Assembly (NCBI GenBank): GCA_021292165.1
Contig: CM037878.1
Span: 196,291,118 to 196,355,117 of the forward strand
DNA: 64,000 nt
Origin: Shinisaurus crocodilurus
Lineage: Eukaryota > Chordata > Lepidosauria > Squamata > Shinisauridae
Direction: 5' to 3'
The notes under the pieces are model-generated. The model saw only the letters and a list, made by a program, of their open reading frames with translations. It had not been told where the DNA came from and ran no database searches. The position numbers were made by a program, and so were the translations under genes. Below, piece after piece: positions 23,413 to 35,238 of this stretch. How positions within the stretch are numbered: position 1 is the stretch's first letter; every line of letters begins with the position of its first letter.

Positions 23413-24185
23413 CCCAGTTAGGACACAATGCTAAACTTTGGTATAGTGCTACGATAACATGCTTGCTCAAACACTTCCCCCCACCCCCACCCCTGTCCTA
23501 TCCTCCTTTGGTGCACACCAGAGGAGGAGATTGGATCAGCCTGGAATAACCATTAAGCAATATAAACACATGCTTAGGGCACCAAGGGAAGGGGGGCACC
23601 ACAGAGTACCACAAATTTTGGCATTTGCATTTCCCCCCCTTATAGCAATTTTATTAAAAAATTCATAAAACAGTGATGAACATTTGTATTTCTTTCTGTT
23701 GCCCTAGGTATAAGTAAGGAATTGGCTTATATTGCTTGTTGTTATTTAGTGTTAAATAAATATAATAAAATATAATAGAAAACTGAGTTTTTAATGTCTT
23801 ATTTCACCTTCGGCACTTATTGAGTCTTAATGTCTTGCCAGCTAAGCAATGGAAGGGCCGAGGGGGGGGCGCCATTATTGGGCTGTGCTTAGGGCATCAG
23901 CTGGCCTTAATCCAGCCCTGGATTGGATACATTCACTTCCAGGTTCAAACTAACTATGATTTGTTATGTCTAACAAAGACAAACTGTAGTTAGTTTAAAC
24001 CATGGTTTCTGAAACTGGCTTGATCCAATAAACCATCATTTAAGTTAACACAGTTGCTGGTTCAGATGTAACAAAAACTGTGGTAAGTTTAAACCAGGAA
24101 GATGATACTTCCAACTTCCCTCTTTAGGATTGAGCACATAGGATTGAGCACGTCACATCTCAACTGGGTTCACAACATAGTAAAT
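23413..24185. repeat. Mosaic of fold-back element pieces
   Basis: Starts 'cagttaggacacaatgctaa' and ends near 'actgggttcacaacatagta', which resemble the two ends of the 20494-type fold-back. In between are 'tagtttaaaccatggtttc' motifs and an unrelated G/C-run-bearing block (23575-23925). Boundaries are approximate. Confidence 0.4.
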
Positions 24186-24215
24186 GAGGACCCAACTATG
24201 TGTTTACATTGACAT

Positions 24216-24218
<3 letters not shown>

Positions 24219-24255
<37 letters not shown>
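24219..24255. repeat. (TA)n microsatellite
   Basis: About 18 TA units. Confidence 0.9.
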
Positions 24256-24258
<3 letters not shown>

Positions 24259-24384
24259 AAGGAGCTATACAAGGGGGAATCTGCACTGTGTTGCATGGAG
24301 AAAGGTTTAGTCTTTTTTTCTGCACTGTGATCCTGATGAAAATCTCCTCTTCTAAAGCTACTGTTTAGTTCATGGGGTAAGCTG

Positions 24385-24520
24385 GTACTGGAACTTTTTT
24401 TTTTTTTTTTAAGAGATGCAAGTTCATCTGCAGCGACTGTTGAGTGCCCAAACAAGAACTCCTTCATTCTTGCTTTGTCATGTACAAAGTCCTTTCTTAG
24501 GCGGCAGCTACTCATTAGTT
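24385..24520 (-). repeat. Short coding-looking repeat, copy 2, with A-tail
   Basis: On the minus strand the frame reads MSSCRLRKDFVHDKARMKEF, then LFGHSTVAADELASL, and runs into a 17-base A-run (T-run on plus, about 24396-24412). Homologous to 17573-17668. The A-run directly after the shared block suggests retroposition. No family recognised. Confidence 0.45.
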
Positions 24521-24794
24521 AAAGCATACTTACTCTACTCTTTAGCCAAAAAGGTTCCCAGAGCAGCTCACAACCCTCAGTAGTAGGACAATCCCTGCCC
24601 TTAGGCTTAAAGTCTAAAAGACATGACACAAAAGGAAAAAAGTACTAGGAGGGAGGAGGGAAAAAGAAAGCCAAGGCACCATTTCTTAAAGTTATTGTTC
24701 TTATAATGACCTGCTGGGATGGAAACAGTTAAGTTAGCTTGATGTGATCACTGCCACAAGGTGACAGTTGAGGGAGAGCCAACAGCAGTTGGTC

Positions 24795-24868
24795 TCTCAG
24801 CAGAGGCAATGGAATAGCCATGTTTCTCTTCTCTCAGCAGAGCCAATGGAATAGCCCTGTTTCTCTTC
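24795..24868. repeat. Tandem duplication, 37-bp unit, two copies
   Basis: Units starting 'tctcagcagaggcaatggaa' at 24795 and 24832 differ at a couple of bases. Confidence 0.8.
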
Positions 24869-25080
24869 TCTCCCTCTGCTGTACAGCCTGATGGAATGCC
24901 TGGTGCTAGTTGACATAGCATATAGTTTGTCTCTAAGACTGTTGATTTCAAAGAGAAGCAATATGGCATAAAAATACACCAGCTGACAACATACAGGTTG
25001 CATTGCAGATTTCTAAACAAGAGTTTTGTTGCTGTGTGTTTTTGATTAATTTGTTTTATATCTGTTTTTAATATAAACAT

Positions 25081-25620
25081 GCTATGAACTACAGATACGA
25101 TTCTGATCTAGGGATATTACTAAACCATACTTAGTAAGATGTCATCTGCCAAACAAACTTGGACTTTAGCTTGCCGAAGCACTAAAAAGAATTTGTCTCT
25201 AGGCAAAAAGTTAAAAGATTGTTTTGAACAGACATATGGAACTACAGTTGCTTGTAATTGCTGACATTTAAGTAGCATGGTTTGATTTAATTTTTACAAA
25301 ATAGTTTTAGATGCCGAGCTTTGGTAAAATAAAAAAAAGAAAGGGAGCTTGATATGGTAGAGAGTAATGAAGTCCTACATCAGCCAGGTCAACAGAGATC
25401 TATAGAGATCGCTGGCATGAAAAAGTAGTATTTGCCAGCAAAGACAACATAGCGATATCTGACGTACTGGATTATTCAAACTTCAAATGTGGAATAAATT
25501 GTGCATATTGGTTATCACTATGCAGCAATTACAGAATTCACGAAAAGCAGTAACATTTTGGAAAGGATTTCTACCAACAGAACATTGACTTCTGTGCTTA
25601 CTAGCAGAGCTGCAGTGTTA
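25081..25620. other. Unassigned sequence
   Basis: No gene or repeat recognised apart from an A-rich patch near 25330. Confidence 0.45.
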
Positions 25621-25847
25621 ACATAGGAAGCTGCTTTATACCGAGTCAGACCATGGGTCCATCTAGCCTAGTACCACTGAGTAACATCTAATCCATCTAT
25701 ATGGGCAACATCTAGATGGGTAACATCTAGTCCATCTAGCCCAGGCACTGACCAGTAGTGGTGCTTCATTCTCCCTACCTGGAGATGCTGGGGATTGAAC
25801 CAGGGACCTTCTGCATGCCGTGCTCTGCCACTGAACTACACCCCTCC
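25621..25847 (-). mobile_element. tRNA-derived SINE, second family, minus strand
   Basis: Reverse complement of the 22535 family. It starts with the 3' end 'acataggaagctgctttata' and ends with the tRNA-like head ('ggattgaaccagggacc'). The middle is expanded by short repeats of 'taacatctag.ccatcta', making it about 30 bp longer. Confidence 0.8.
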
Positions 25848-25982
25848 TATGAGAGTTCTCTTATATGCCCATGCAGGCAGTCAGAAACTTCTCCAAGTTT
25901 CTGCAACATCTTGCATCCAGATGTTGACTGTATCTAGGTGCACAGTCTATCTTTCCTGCCCCAGGAAGGTTATAGATACTTT

Positions 25983-26048
25983 AAAGGTGCAATTCTGTGC
26001 ATGTTTAGACAGAAAAAAGTCCTACAACTCCCAGCATGCCCCAGCCAG
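25983..26048. mobile_element. Palindromic element family B, left half
   Basis: 'ggtgcaattctgtgcatgtt' ... 'actcccagcatgccccagcc' is one arm only. The right arm is absent. Confidence 0.65.
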
Positions 26049-26156
26049 TCATGTATCTACTGGAGCACAGACCTTTTTGCTGACTCTCTGCAGAAGAAGG
26101 GAGACTTTCCTTCCTTTGGGGAACAATGAATGTTGCTTGTAGGGATGCATACTTTC

Positions 26157-26660
26157 TTTGTTTATCCATGTAAACAACTGGCTACCAGTTGCTTGCCGAG
26201 CCGATTTCAAGGTGTTGGTTTTGACCTTTAAAACCCTACACGGCTCCGGTCCAGCTTATCTCAAGGAGCGCCTCCAGCAACATCAAGTAGGCCGCTCAAC
26301 AAGATCTGCCACGGACGGCCTTCTCCTTATCCCATCAGTCAGAGCAGCCAGGCTGGTGGGGACTAGGAAGAGGGCCTTCTCTGTGGCGGCCCCCACATTA
26401 TGGAACTCCCTCCCTAGTGACCTTCGCCATGCCCCCTCCATGATGAGCTCCCGCCGTGCATTAAAAACATGGCTGTTCAGGCGGGAATATGGGGTGGGTT
26501 AGGATTTTAAAAGAATTTTTTAATACTGTTTTAATTATCATATTTTATTGTATTGTTTTACTGTATCATTTTAATTGTACATCGCCCAGGGTGGCCGGGT
26601 GGCTGGCCAGATGGGCGATTAATAAATATAAGAAATAAATAAATAAATAAATAAAATGTA
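26157..26660 (+). pseudogene. L2/CR1-type LINE: reverse-transcriptase C-terminus and 3' UTR
   Basis: The frame at 26158-26502 reads NWLPVACRADFKVLVLTFKT, 'LHGSGPAYLKERL' and 'AFSVAAPTLWNSLPSDLRHA', ending in 'LKTWLFRREYG'. This is the conserved thumb/C-terminal end of L2/CR1 reverse transcriptases. The stop is followed by an AT-rich 3' UTR, 'catcgcccagggtggccggg' and an (AAAT)n tail near 26630-26654. The element is 5'-truncated to the last 115 or so codons, so it is a dead copy. It is the best preserved LINE piece here. The minus-strand end at 63765 shares its 3' UTR. Confidence 0.9.
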
Positions 26661-27048
26661 CATAGACTGAGGCGGAATGTGTTTACTACTTACTAGAATA
26701 ATAAGATGTTACCAAAATAATTTTGAAATTGATCTTTCCCTTACATGTTGGTGCCCAGTCCTAAAAGCAAGCATAGCACAGAGTGACAGTCCTGAGTTAT
26801 AGCAGCAGCCTGATTGAAGCAGACTCATTCCTCTGCGTAAAGTGTCAAATTCAATCAGATTCAATTCCTTCTCAGCAATTTGCTACCAGCTATTAGGTGG
26901 CTGATTTGCCCAGCATATCTATTAACAAGATGGGTCATGACTAATGGCACATTCATCTTTTCCATCCATACCTCAGGATTTTGGGATGGTAACCTCCTTC
27001 CCCAACTTTCCGCCTTCTTCTCTCTTTTTAAAATAACGTTGTTTCATC

Positions 27049-27138
27049 TAGGGCACAATCCTATGCATGGCTGCCCGGGGCATGCTGGGAGTTGTAGGAC
27101 TTTTTTTCTGTCTACACATGCACAGGATTGTGCCTTTA
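27049..27138. mobile_element. Palindromic element family B, shortened
   Basis: 'tagggcacaatcctatgcat' at the left and 'acaggattgtgcctt' at the right. The left arm is internally deleted, leaving about 90 bp. Confidence 0.75.
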
Positions 27139-27411
27139 GAGTCTTAGGCTCATGCATGCCTCCCCTCCAGCACCTGGCTCACCTGCTCACTGGCTGACCT
27201 AGTGCAAGAGAAACCCTTTAGTTGCAGCCCCAGCAGCTGCCTGAGAGAGCAGCTTTTCCATTAATGGGTTCCACACAGCTTGAGGCTGGGTTGGAAATGT
27301 ACAACAGAAGTTTGTTACTCTTACAGGGAATTGTTACTCTTACCTCCTGGGATGAGATAAAGAAGAAGGACTGAATATGTGAGATTGATGATAATGTTCT
27401 GTTAAACCAAG

Positions 27412-27536
27412 GATGGCCAATTTGTGGCCCTCCAGATGTTTGGCCTACAACTCCCTTCATCCTTCACAATTGGCTATGCAATCTAGGGTGATGAGAGTTG
27501 CAGTCCAACAACGGAGGGCCCCAAGTTGCCCATCCC
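27412..27536. mobile_element. hAT-type miniature element
   Basis: Starts CAAGGATGGCCAATTTGTGG and ends 'ccccaagttgcccatccctg'. Flanks 'gttaaac' and 'ttttaaac' are similar but not exact. Confidence 0.65.
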
Positions 27537-29122
27537 TGCTTTTAAACACTATCTACATGAGAAATACATGTGAGGTTATGACAATACCCTGAGAACTGTG
27601 CCTGCCCAAACAAGTACGGTAGTTTGCTTAGGGCATCAGTATTGGGCTGTTGCAGTATTATGTTGTGTCACAGTCAATCACTTGCATCAGGGGTGGGAAA
27701 GTTCTGGGGGTCAGAGGGCCACATTGCTCCCCCCTGAGAACCCACCAGGGAATGCAGCCCACCACTGCTGCTGAAAATGTAACTGAATTTGCTGCAGTAG
27801 TGGCAGTGATGGCAGATTCAGCAGCAATTTTGGCAGAGGCAGGGGGTTGCAAAAACAGACAAAGGGGTTGCATGTAGCCCAGACATGTCTGTCTGTATGT
27901 TGCTCCAACAAGGAACAGATAATGACTGAGCCTTTAGTAGTGAGACTTCCTTTAGGTTGGTTAGCCCCACCTCCACACTGATTAAGTCTTTTTTTTTTCT
28001 TAAAGGGGCAAGGTCTGTTTTAGCAGCCTCAGGCTGTGACAATGTGAGAGTGGCTGTAGCATACTGGTGTCTTCACTAAGTCCTGTGGTCTTCCTGGAGA
28101 ACTGGGTCCTGAAGAGGTGGAAGCCTCAGGATGCTTTTCTGTAACTGAGTCCTCTCCATGAACAGTTAATTCAGGGACTACTTCTTTAGAGGATGAGAGG
28201 TCAGGATTGTCTGAGGATGAGGATTTGTGGTCCTGGTCCATGACATAACTTTAGAACCTTGTCAAGGTTACCTCAGTTAGAATATCTGTAATGACAGACA
28301 AGCTTCCTTGCTTGCACTCCACCACTAAACTTCTCCTGCATCTGCGCAGAAGTGTTCAGTGTATTCTAGAGTGCGGTTCTCAGAACTGCAATGCAGGTCC
28401 AATAGACTTAGCCAATTTTCCACATGAATTGACAGGAGTTCATTCGCTGACAAGTCAATGTGGAATAAGTTCCATCAAGGTAGAAAGTTGGAAAGCCGCT
28501 GACCTAACAAAACAGCTTCTGCAGTTTGACCTTCTATGGGTTTATTTTTGACAGATGGGAAAAGTGCATGTACAATATAACTCCAGACTTGTCTTACTAT
28601 ATTCATTCAAACAAACAAAGTCCATGACTTATTCAGAAAGTTTGCACCAACTCTGCTTCTAAAGTTACTGACCTCAGAAATGCTGACTCACAAATGTGAG
28701 GTAATGGAAAGTCTAGAAAACCAAATCTGTCTCTTTTTCATAGTTCTGTGCCACTATCTTTTTTGTTTGCTCCCCCCACTCCACCCCATCTTGGTTCACT
28801 GATTAATTTTTATCCTGAATTATCCAGAACCACAACATTGGTCCCTAAAGCAAGTACATCCAAGGGATACATTGCAAAGAGTGGGCATTGATCCACACAA
28901 ACCACAGTAATTAATGACTCAGTGCTGCGGTATGACCACAGGGGAAATGCAGAGTATGAATTTGTCAATAATATCAAGTCAGTGCTACATCCTAAGCCCT
29001 AAAACAAATTTAATTCATTATTCTATAGTCACGCAACCATCATTTTACACATTCCAGGCACAGCCAGCAGAAAAGGCTTCTCCTTAAAAAAAGAAGTCAT
29101 AATTTATGCTGAATATGTATTT
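27537..29122. other. Unassigned sequence with a serine-rich minus-strand frame
   Basis: No gene recognised. The minus-strand frame at 28029-28241 is short and acidic/serine-rich (MDQDHKSSSSDNPDLSSSKE...). Such composition occurs in retroelement proteins, but there is no motif to support this. Confidence 0.35.
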
Positions 29123-31070
29123 TTGCATGGCTGTTTCTTGCACTGTGCAGACACTTCATGGATGTATTTTCATTACATTGAACTAAATGATATCCAGCAG
29201 ATTTATTTTATTGTTGGCATTAGTGAGGACCTGAATCAGGGACTTCCTGGTCTCTGCATTGGTACCACTTGTGGTAGAACGTCTGGACAGAAAGGGCAAG
29301 GTTGTTTTCCCAGGCTCTTCACCACACCCCTTCAAACAGCTCATTGGTTGTTCTTAATTACTAGCTTGCCAATGCCTAGGATTGCTTCTAGGTCATGCCT
29401 GGACCTTTGCCTGAACAAAGCCAGTTTTAGAGCTTACCTGCCATATCTGGTTCTTGAGGTAGCTCTTCTTATCAGCCTGCCCACCCATCCTCTAGTCTCC
29501 TTGCCTACCTGCTTCTTTCCCAGTCCTCCAACATCATCTGTCTGCTTCTTCCCCTTCTCCAGCATCCTTTGGACTGACTCCTCAGCTTGGATGTTGGCCC
29601 CTGAGCAACTCTGCCTCCACACTGACCTTGTAGAAGCTTCCACCCTTGAAAGAGACCTAAAAATATTCTTTAAATTTTTTTTAAAAAGTATTTCCTAAAT
29701 TCTGTTTTGACTCTCCTGTTAGCCACAGCATTAGTTCCAGTCCCGATCCTGCCAGGATGTGTATGAGCAGTCCTTCATGTACTTGCAGCCTATGACTCAT
29801 AACTGAAGTTTATGGATGTGGAGTAGTTTTGGGTTTGTTTGTTTTTTAATAGATTTGAAATTATCACTAGTACACAGCATTTTTGTCTACACTGAACACA
29901 TCTATTGTATATTTAGTTAGATTGTTGTTGTTTCAAGAAGCAAGTCATTCATAAATCTGCATTAATGCTTTATCCTTTTATAGTTTAAAGCTAGAAGTAA
30001 AAATAACTAGATTGGATCCCAGAGCAAGATAAAGTTCCTGTAATATTCCAAAGCAGATTATGTAGTCATCATACTAGACTTCCTATTATATTAATAATGC
30101 CATAGTTTCTGGGCTGAAATATCAGACAGTTAAAACTCTTGTTCTTAATTCATAGAATGAAGATACTTCCCGTGTATTTTTATTCCTCAGAGTCACTGAA
30201 ACAGATAGATTACTACTCTCCTTTTAAGAAGATTACAAAGTTTAAATCTGTATCACTTTGAAATCTGATTGACCAATGTTATCTGTTTCTTGATTAGCAT
30301 CACCAAATGTTCTATCAATATTATGTCTTGCAAGTGGGAGTCCGTAATTTTTTATTTTTATTTTTTTACACTGGGTTAGCTAAAGAGGGCAAAACTACTC
30401 CCTTTTTTCTTTCTCCAGCCCCTTCACCCACCTGTTCTAACCTTTTGTCCCTAATCCCCCTTTCTTCCTCCTGATCCTTCCCCCACCTTCCTGCTCCTTC
30501 AGCCTCCTCACCTGGCTCCAGGTTTCCCCCACTATCCTTCTTCTTCATTCCTTCTTGCTCCTGCTGCTGCTTCCTGCATTCCTCCAATGCATTTGAACCA
30601 TCTCCTTGCTGGAAATATTCCTCAGTAGCATGAGGGAAGAATGTACCTCAACTAAGCCTTCACAATAACTTGAAGAAACTATGTAGATTTTAAAATGTTG
30701 GAAACACCCTCTGAGGCTGGTCTGAAGTCCTGGAATCAGCCTGCTTTGCTTCAGTCAGACCCAAGTCACCTTGGATTTGGAGGTGGCCTGGATATCTTCA
30801 AACTAGGGAGATTCACCTTGGATTGTTCCTCATCTGAGGCATTTGCACAGCCATACTAGTCATACTATGGGCATGCTTGCACATCACTAAGCCATTCTGT
30901 GAATAAGCCACGGTGGGATGGTTGTTCACTGAAGAACCCATGGTACTCCTCCCTACAGACAATAGGGCTTACCATGGGTTGTTCTCCCCCTCCTTCCCCG
31001 TCAGTTCTCCAGCCAATATCCCAGTGTCCTTCACAGCAGAACCCATCGTCTCCCCCTCCTCGCTCTGATC
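29123..31070. other. Unassigned sequence with pyrimidine-rich patches
   Basis: CT-rich stretches at about 29480-29600 and 30395-30590 create long but low-complexity open frames (for example 191 codons at 29123-29698). No domain is visible. A fold-back-like fragment ('accatgggttgttctc') lies near 30972. Confidence 0.4.
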
Positions 31071-31075
31071 ACTAC

Positions 31076-31815
31076 TGTGAAGAAAAGCTTATGGTGTCTC
31101 CGTGTCCTGCCTTGAAATGTAAATCAGTGTAATCCCAGCTGGAGGTTAAGAATCTCCTATGAATGTACATAGTTTCTCTTGATGGGTTCTGGGTTGCCTC
31201 AGAGTCTACGACGTATTCACATGCAAATGTCCCCCCAAGCGCTCTAGGTATGGTCAGGAATTCACACTTCTGACATCTAGGAGCCACCCTCTCCCCTGCC
31301 TAGCCCAGACAAAATTAATCCTGATTGGCCAAGTGACAGTCGACCTATCGAAGGGCGGGGCGGGAGAACAGAGATACAGTCAGCCGTGGCTTCTGGGTTT
31401 TGTTGTTGTTCTGGACGCGAAGAAGTGTGGAGCAGGGGCTACTGCTGAGGCAAGTCCCGGGAAGAGCACCACCCCCCAAGCTAATGTGTAAGTGCCTAGG
31501 TAGATTCTCTAGCGTGAGATTTAGCTTTGTTGTTTTGTAGCTCTGACTGTGTGTAGCAAAGGTATTCCATTCTGTCAATTTTACTTCTCTTATCTCACCA
31601 CCTTATTTGTAACTGACTAACCCAAAATAAACTTCCTTTCACTTTCCCCTACACAGTATGTGTGTAGTTTCTCTGCCGGTTCGGTGCTAATTCCAGGGTC
31701 TGAGACCGGGGCTGGGTTCAGAGTGAGGTGATTCGAGGATGACAGAATCGAGGCTGACAGTTTGCAGCCTCTGATCTCTCGTTCAGAATCCAAGGACTGG
31801 CCGCAGTCCTTCACA
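31076..31815 (+). mobile_element. Solo LTR with 5-bp target duplication, copy 2
   Basis: 740 bp, TGTGAAGAAA...CTTCACA, flanked by ACTAC at 31071-31075 and 31816-31820. Homologous along its length to the LTR at 2529-3529, but without the retro-insertion, so it shows the empty site ('tttgttgttttgtagctctg'). AATAAA occurs near 31625. No internal viral-type coding region adjoins it. A solo LTR normally results from recombination between the two LTRs of a full element. Confidence 0.88.
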
Positions 31816-31820
31816 ACTAC

Positions 31821-33154
31821 CCCTTTTTGTTCGCTGCCGCGTGGGGGGGGGAAAGAATGTTTCAGAGCCTCAAAAAAGCACAATTGGGGTCAGTGGGCAA
31901 GGGTTCATCCCCTGAAAATTGTGCAACTGTTTTCATAATTTTTAAAAATTATTATTATTATTATTATTATTATTATTGGTCTTTTGCAAGTGTGCTCTGA
32001 CGGCTGTCCAGTATGCGTACTGTAGCCCAGTCAATTTCTTTGTCTGTTTCAGCTGTCAAAGGGAGCCATGAAGTGGTGGACTAGTTAACAGATTGACAAG
32101 GCGAGACTGTATATAGGCTAATTTACACATAGTTGCCAAGGACCAATTGCCAAGTTGCCAAAAAATAAGTCACGCTGTGGGAAGGGGTGTGAGTTCAGAT
32201 GACACAACCGCCCACCATGGCTAGTTTACCCATGATGGGTTGTCAGTCATGCCGTGCGAACCAGGTCTATTGGTACTTCTCAACTATATATTTGCTCTTT
32301 GGCTATGAGTAGCTTAAGGAGAAGCTGGCTAGGAAACAGTATCATTATTCATGGTGAAACAAGACATCTAAGCCAGTGATCTGAAGTATTAAAAAGAGAG
32401 ATTCTTGCCTCTCATAATATAATAAGAGTAGAGGCTCCCATACTGTAAACTGAACTTCTTTGATCTCCAAGTCAGAATCTCATCAGGAGGCAAAAGTCTC
32501 ATTGATCTTTTGGTCTTCACCACTCCCCTTGTTTATTATGCAAAACCCTTTCCTGGGAAGGAAAGTATAGGATTTTCAGTGTCCTCCTGGGCAAAATACC
32601 CATCTTCTTCACTGCAAGGAACCCCAATGTCTGCTTAAGGTGCCTAATTAATCTAGTTGTATGCAAATGAGATATCATTAAACAGAATAATCAATTAATT
32701 TTGAGTTCTGTAATTGATTGATATTTATAAACTAATACAAAGCTCAATTAATTTGAAGCAATCCCTGATTTTAAGTTTTGGGTAAAAAATAAATGTATGG
32801 TAGAGGGGACAGTAATAAGAGGTGAGAAACTAAAGGTAAAGACTATGCTCAGTTATTCTATCGTGTATACAGTGGTTGATGGAAAGGAGCTTTGAATTTG
32901 AGAAGCTGGATAAACATGCTATTCCTCAAAGGTGTAAGCACTGTTGTGTAATAACATTTTACAACAACAATAAAACATGTCCAAACGTCTTTTAAAGAGA
33001 GGGTAATTATGCCAAATATATATAAAAAAGGATTAGTCGTTCCAAATCCCCTTTAATAACATTAATATATGATAATGATATCAGTCCTCAGGGGAAACTG
33101 GGAGACCTTAAATTACAATGAAAAATGAATCAATATACAGACATTACATTAGAA
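31821..33154. other. Unassigned sequence with (ATT)n
   Basis: (ATT)n lies at 31949-31977. A fold-back fragment with 'ccatgatgggttgtcag' sits near 32228. No gene recognised. Confidence 0.45.
31949..31977. repeat. (ATT)n microsatellite
   Basis: About nine ATT units. Confidence 0.9.
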
Positions 33155-33286
33155 CAGCCTTTCCCAGCCTTGGGTCCCCAGAAGTTGTTGGACTACATTC
33201 CCATAATTCCCAGCCAGCACTGCCAATGGTCAGGAATGATAAGAGTTGTCCAACAACATCCGGAGATGCAAAGTTGGGAAAGGCTG
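33155..33286. mobile_element. hAT-type miniature with 7/8 duplication
   Basis: Starts CAGCCTTTCCCAGCCTTGGG and ends 'caaagttgggaaaggctg'. Flanks CATTAGAA (33147-33154) and CATTAGAG (33287-33294) differ at one base. 132 bp, non-coding. Confidence 0.85.
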
Positions 33287-33294
33287 CATTAGAG

Positions 33295-35066
33295 CATGAT
33301 TGTCTGAGTCTAGGAGAAATAAACATGCAGGTGGATAACCAAATACTACTTTGGTTTGAATATCTGCAAATAGTCAAATAGCTTGGATCCCAAGATAAGT
33401 TAACTTGTGGAAATTCACAGAAGTTTCCCATCTCCCCCTCCCCCTCAACCTCCTGAAAAGTGTTTCCAGAATATTGGGCTCCTGATGGGGTGTGGGAGCT
33501 GCTGGGGGAAGAGAGAATAATCCAAAACTGGATGGATAAAATTTTGGGAGATTCTTCGCAGCAGCCTCCACAATTGTTCAAGAAGGGCCCTTGATCCCCT
33601 GGAGAGGCTTTTGGGGGGTTCAAGGGGTGGAGAGGATGGGAAACTTTCCTCCCACAAACCTTAAGTTAACTTAGGTTAAGATCCAAGCCTATGACCCGGT
33701 TTGCATGTCATAACAACCCACCATAAACAAACCATGGGTTGTTGAGAAGATGAGCAGGAGCAATCCTAAGCACATCTACTCAGAATCAAGTCCCATTGTC
33801 TTCCATGGGGCTTACTCCTAGGTAAGCGAGCATAGGATCTCAGCCTAAAAATTCAATTCTAAACAGTTGCTAAGCTCAATTAAAGTGAGTGAGGGCATAA
33901 ATTCAGTTGGGGCCCATGTGCAGTGCCTCAGAGGACACCCCTGTTTTGGCAATACCACTGGAATCCCTTGTACATCCAAAATCTTATTACACCGCTCAAC
34001 ACAGAGATGTGGAACTAGCAACCAAGGCCCACCATAGGATTCCATATGCTCTGCATGGTACTCTTCCTAAACAGCTGTGCACTCATGCAATGGAAGGGGA
34101 TATCCTTTCTTCTGTTTCCTGGTCCACATTAGCAACCAGCCAGCCCCCTGCACCTTTCCAGTGCTACCTCCTCCCCACTGCATGGTTGAGCATTTTGAAA
34201 TGCTGGCTAGTGTGTGCCAGCAGCCAGTGTGTTCACACTGGCAATCTCATGTCATTTTTAAAACCCAGATGTGTTTGTTTGTTTATTATTAAATAAATTT
34301 TACTTCCACATCCTGCAAAGCTGGCAATGAGAGCGAGGAGTACAGCTCCCGACAGTGAGAAAATATATCATGAACAAAAATATTTTGCATCAAAAAAAAT
34401 TTAAATAGTTCAATTTCCTGGCTTTTGTTTATCCTTTTCTGGTTAGGTATGGGTTTTTCTGAGTCCAAGAATTATTTCTAAATGGATACTCATAAAGACG
34501 TCGCACACAATCAGCTTCTTTCCCTTTAGATGTGTCTATTCATGTCATTGCCGTTGGGTAGCTATTTCACTTGATTTCTTAACATTTTTATTTAATAAAC
34601 AGCTCACACATGCCAGTCAAATGCCACTGATTTACGTCATGTAGGAACAGATCTGAAGAAGCACAGGCAAAATAAGAGCAAACAGATGTTTGCAATCCAA
34701 CCACTGCGCTAATGGAGGCAGTATGGCAGCGTTTCAAAACACATCATATGCTGACTTGGCCAGCAGAGTTTTAAGTGGAACTGCATAACTCTGCAACCAA
34801 CAGAACCTTTCAAACTGCTTTGTGGCATTCTTCAATATCAAGTTAAGAATTTATAATAAGCTACTGATACATAAATGGTATCCTGCTAAGACAGGTTAGG
34901 AAGTTAAAGATTCAGAAAGTCAAACCATGACATTACATAATGAGGAGGTAATTTTAGGGCTGCAATACACCATCCGTCAAAAAGAAACAACAACAACAAC
35001 AACAAAGCATGAAGTGGGAGGAAGGAAAGGTATTAGTACTGATCACTAACTACTTTGCAACCACAT
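33295..35066. other. Unassigned sequence
   Basis: Holds a family-A palindrome (33756-33844), a fold-back fragment near 33690-33745, and (AAC)n at 34987-35004. The overlapping frames at 33144-33657 have no recognisable domain. No gene recognised. Confidence 0.45.
33756..33844. repeat. Palindromic repeat, family A
   Basis: 'gcaatcctaagcacatctac' at the left, 'taggtaagcgagcatagga' at the right. Confidence 0.7.
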
Positions 35067-35238
35067 TTCCCTTCCCCCGGCCACGTGCAACTGTGGGCGG
35101 GGAGAATTTTGCGGGCGGAGGAAAGGAGAGTGAGACCACTATGGGGTGATCTCACCCTCCAATGAGATGCAAGGGTGGAGCGTGCAGGACCGTTATTAGG
35201 CCCGCATGCCCACACTCTGGGCTTTTTCTTTTGCAGCT
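35067..35238 (+). repeat. Split direct repeat A1
   Basis: 172 bp reading as identical to A2 (41340-41511). Begins TTCCCTTCCCCCGG and ends in a T-rich stretch with CAGCT ('gctttttcttttgcag'), which looks like a 3' splice site. Sequence diverges right after CAGCT. Confidence 0.9.

Noticed and set aside
29123..29698. 191-codon open frame, the longest plain frame outside the retrotransposon
   Set aside because: It runs through pyrimidine-rich sequence, has no recognisable domain, no splice or promoter context, and its composition follows the local base bias.
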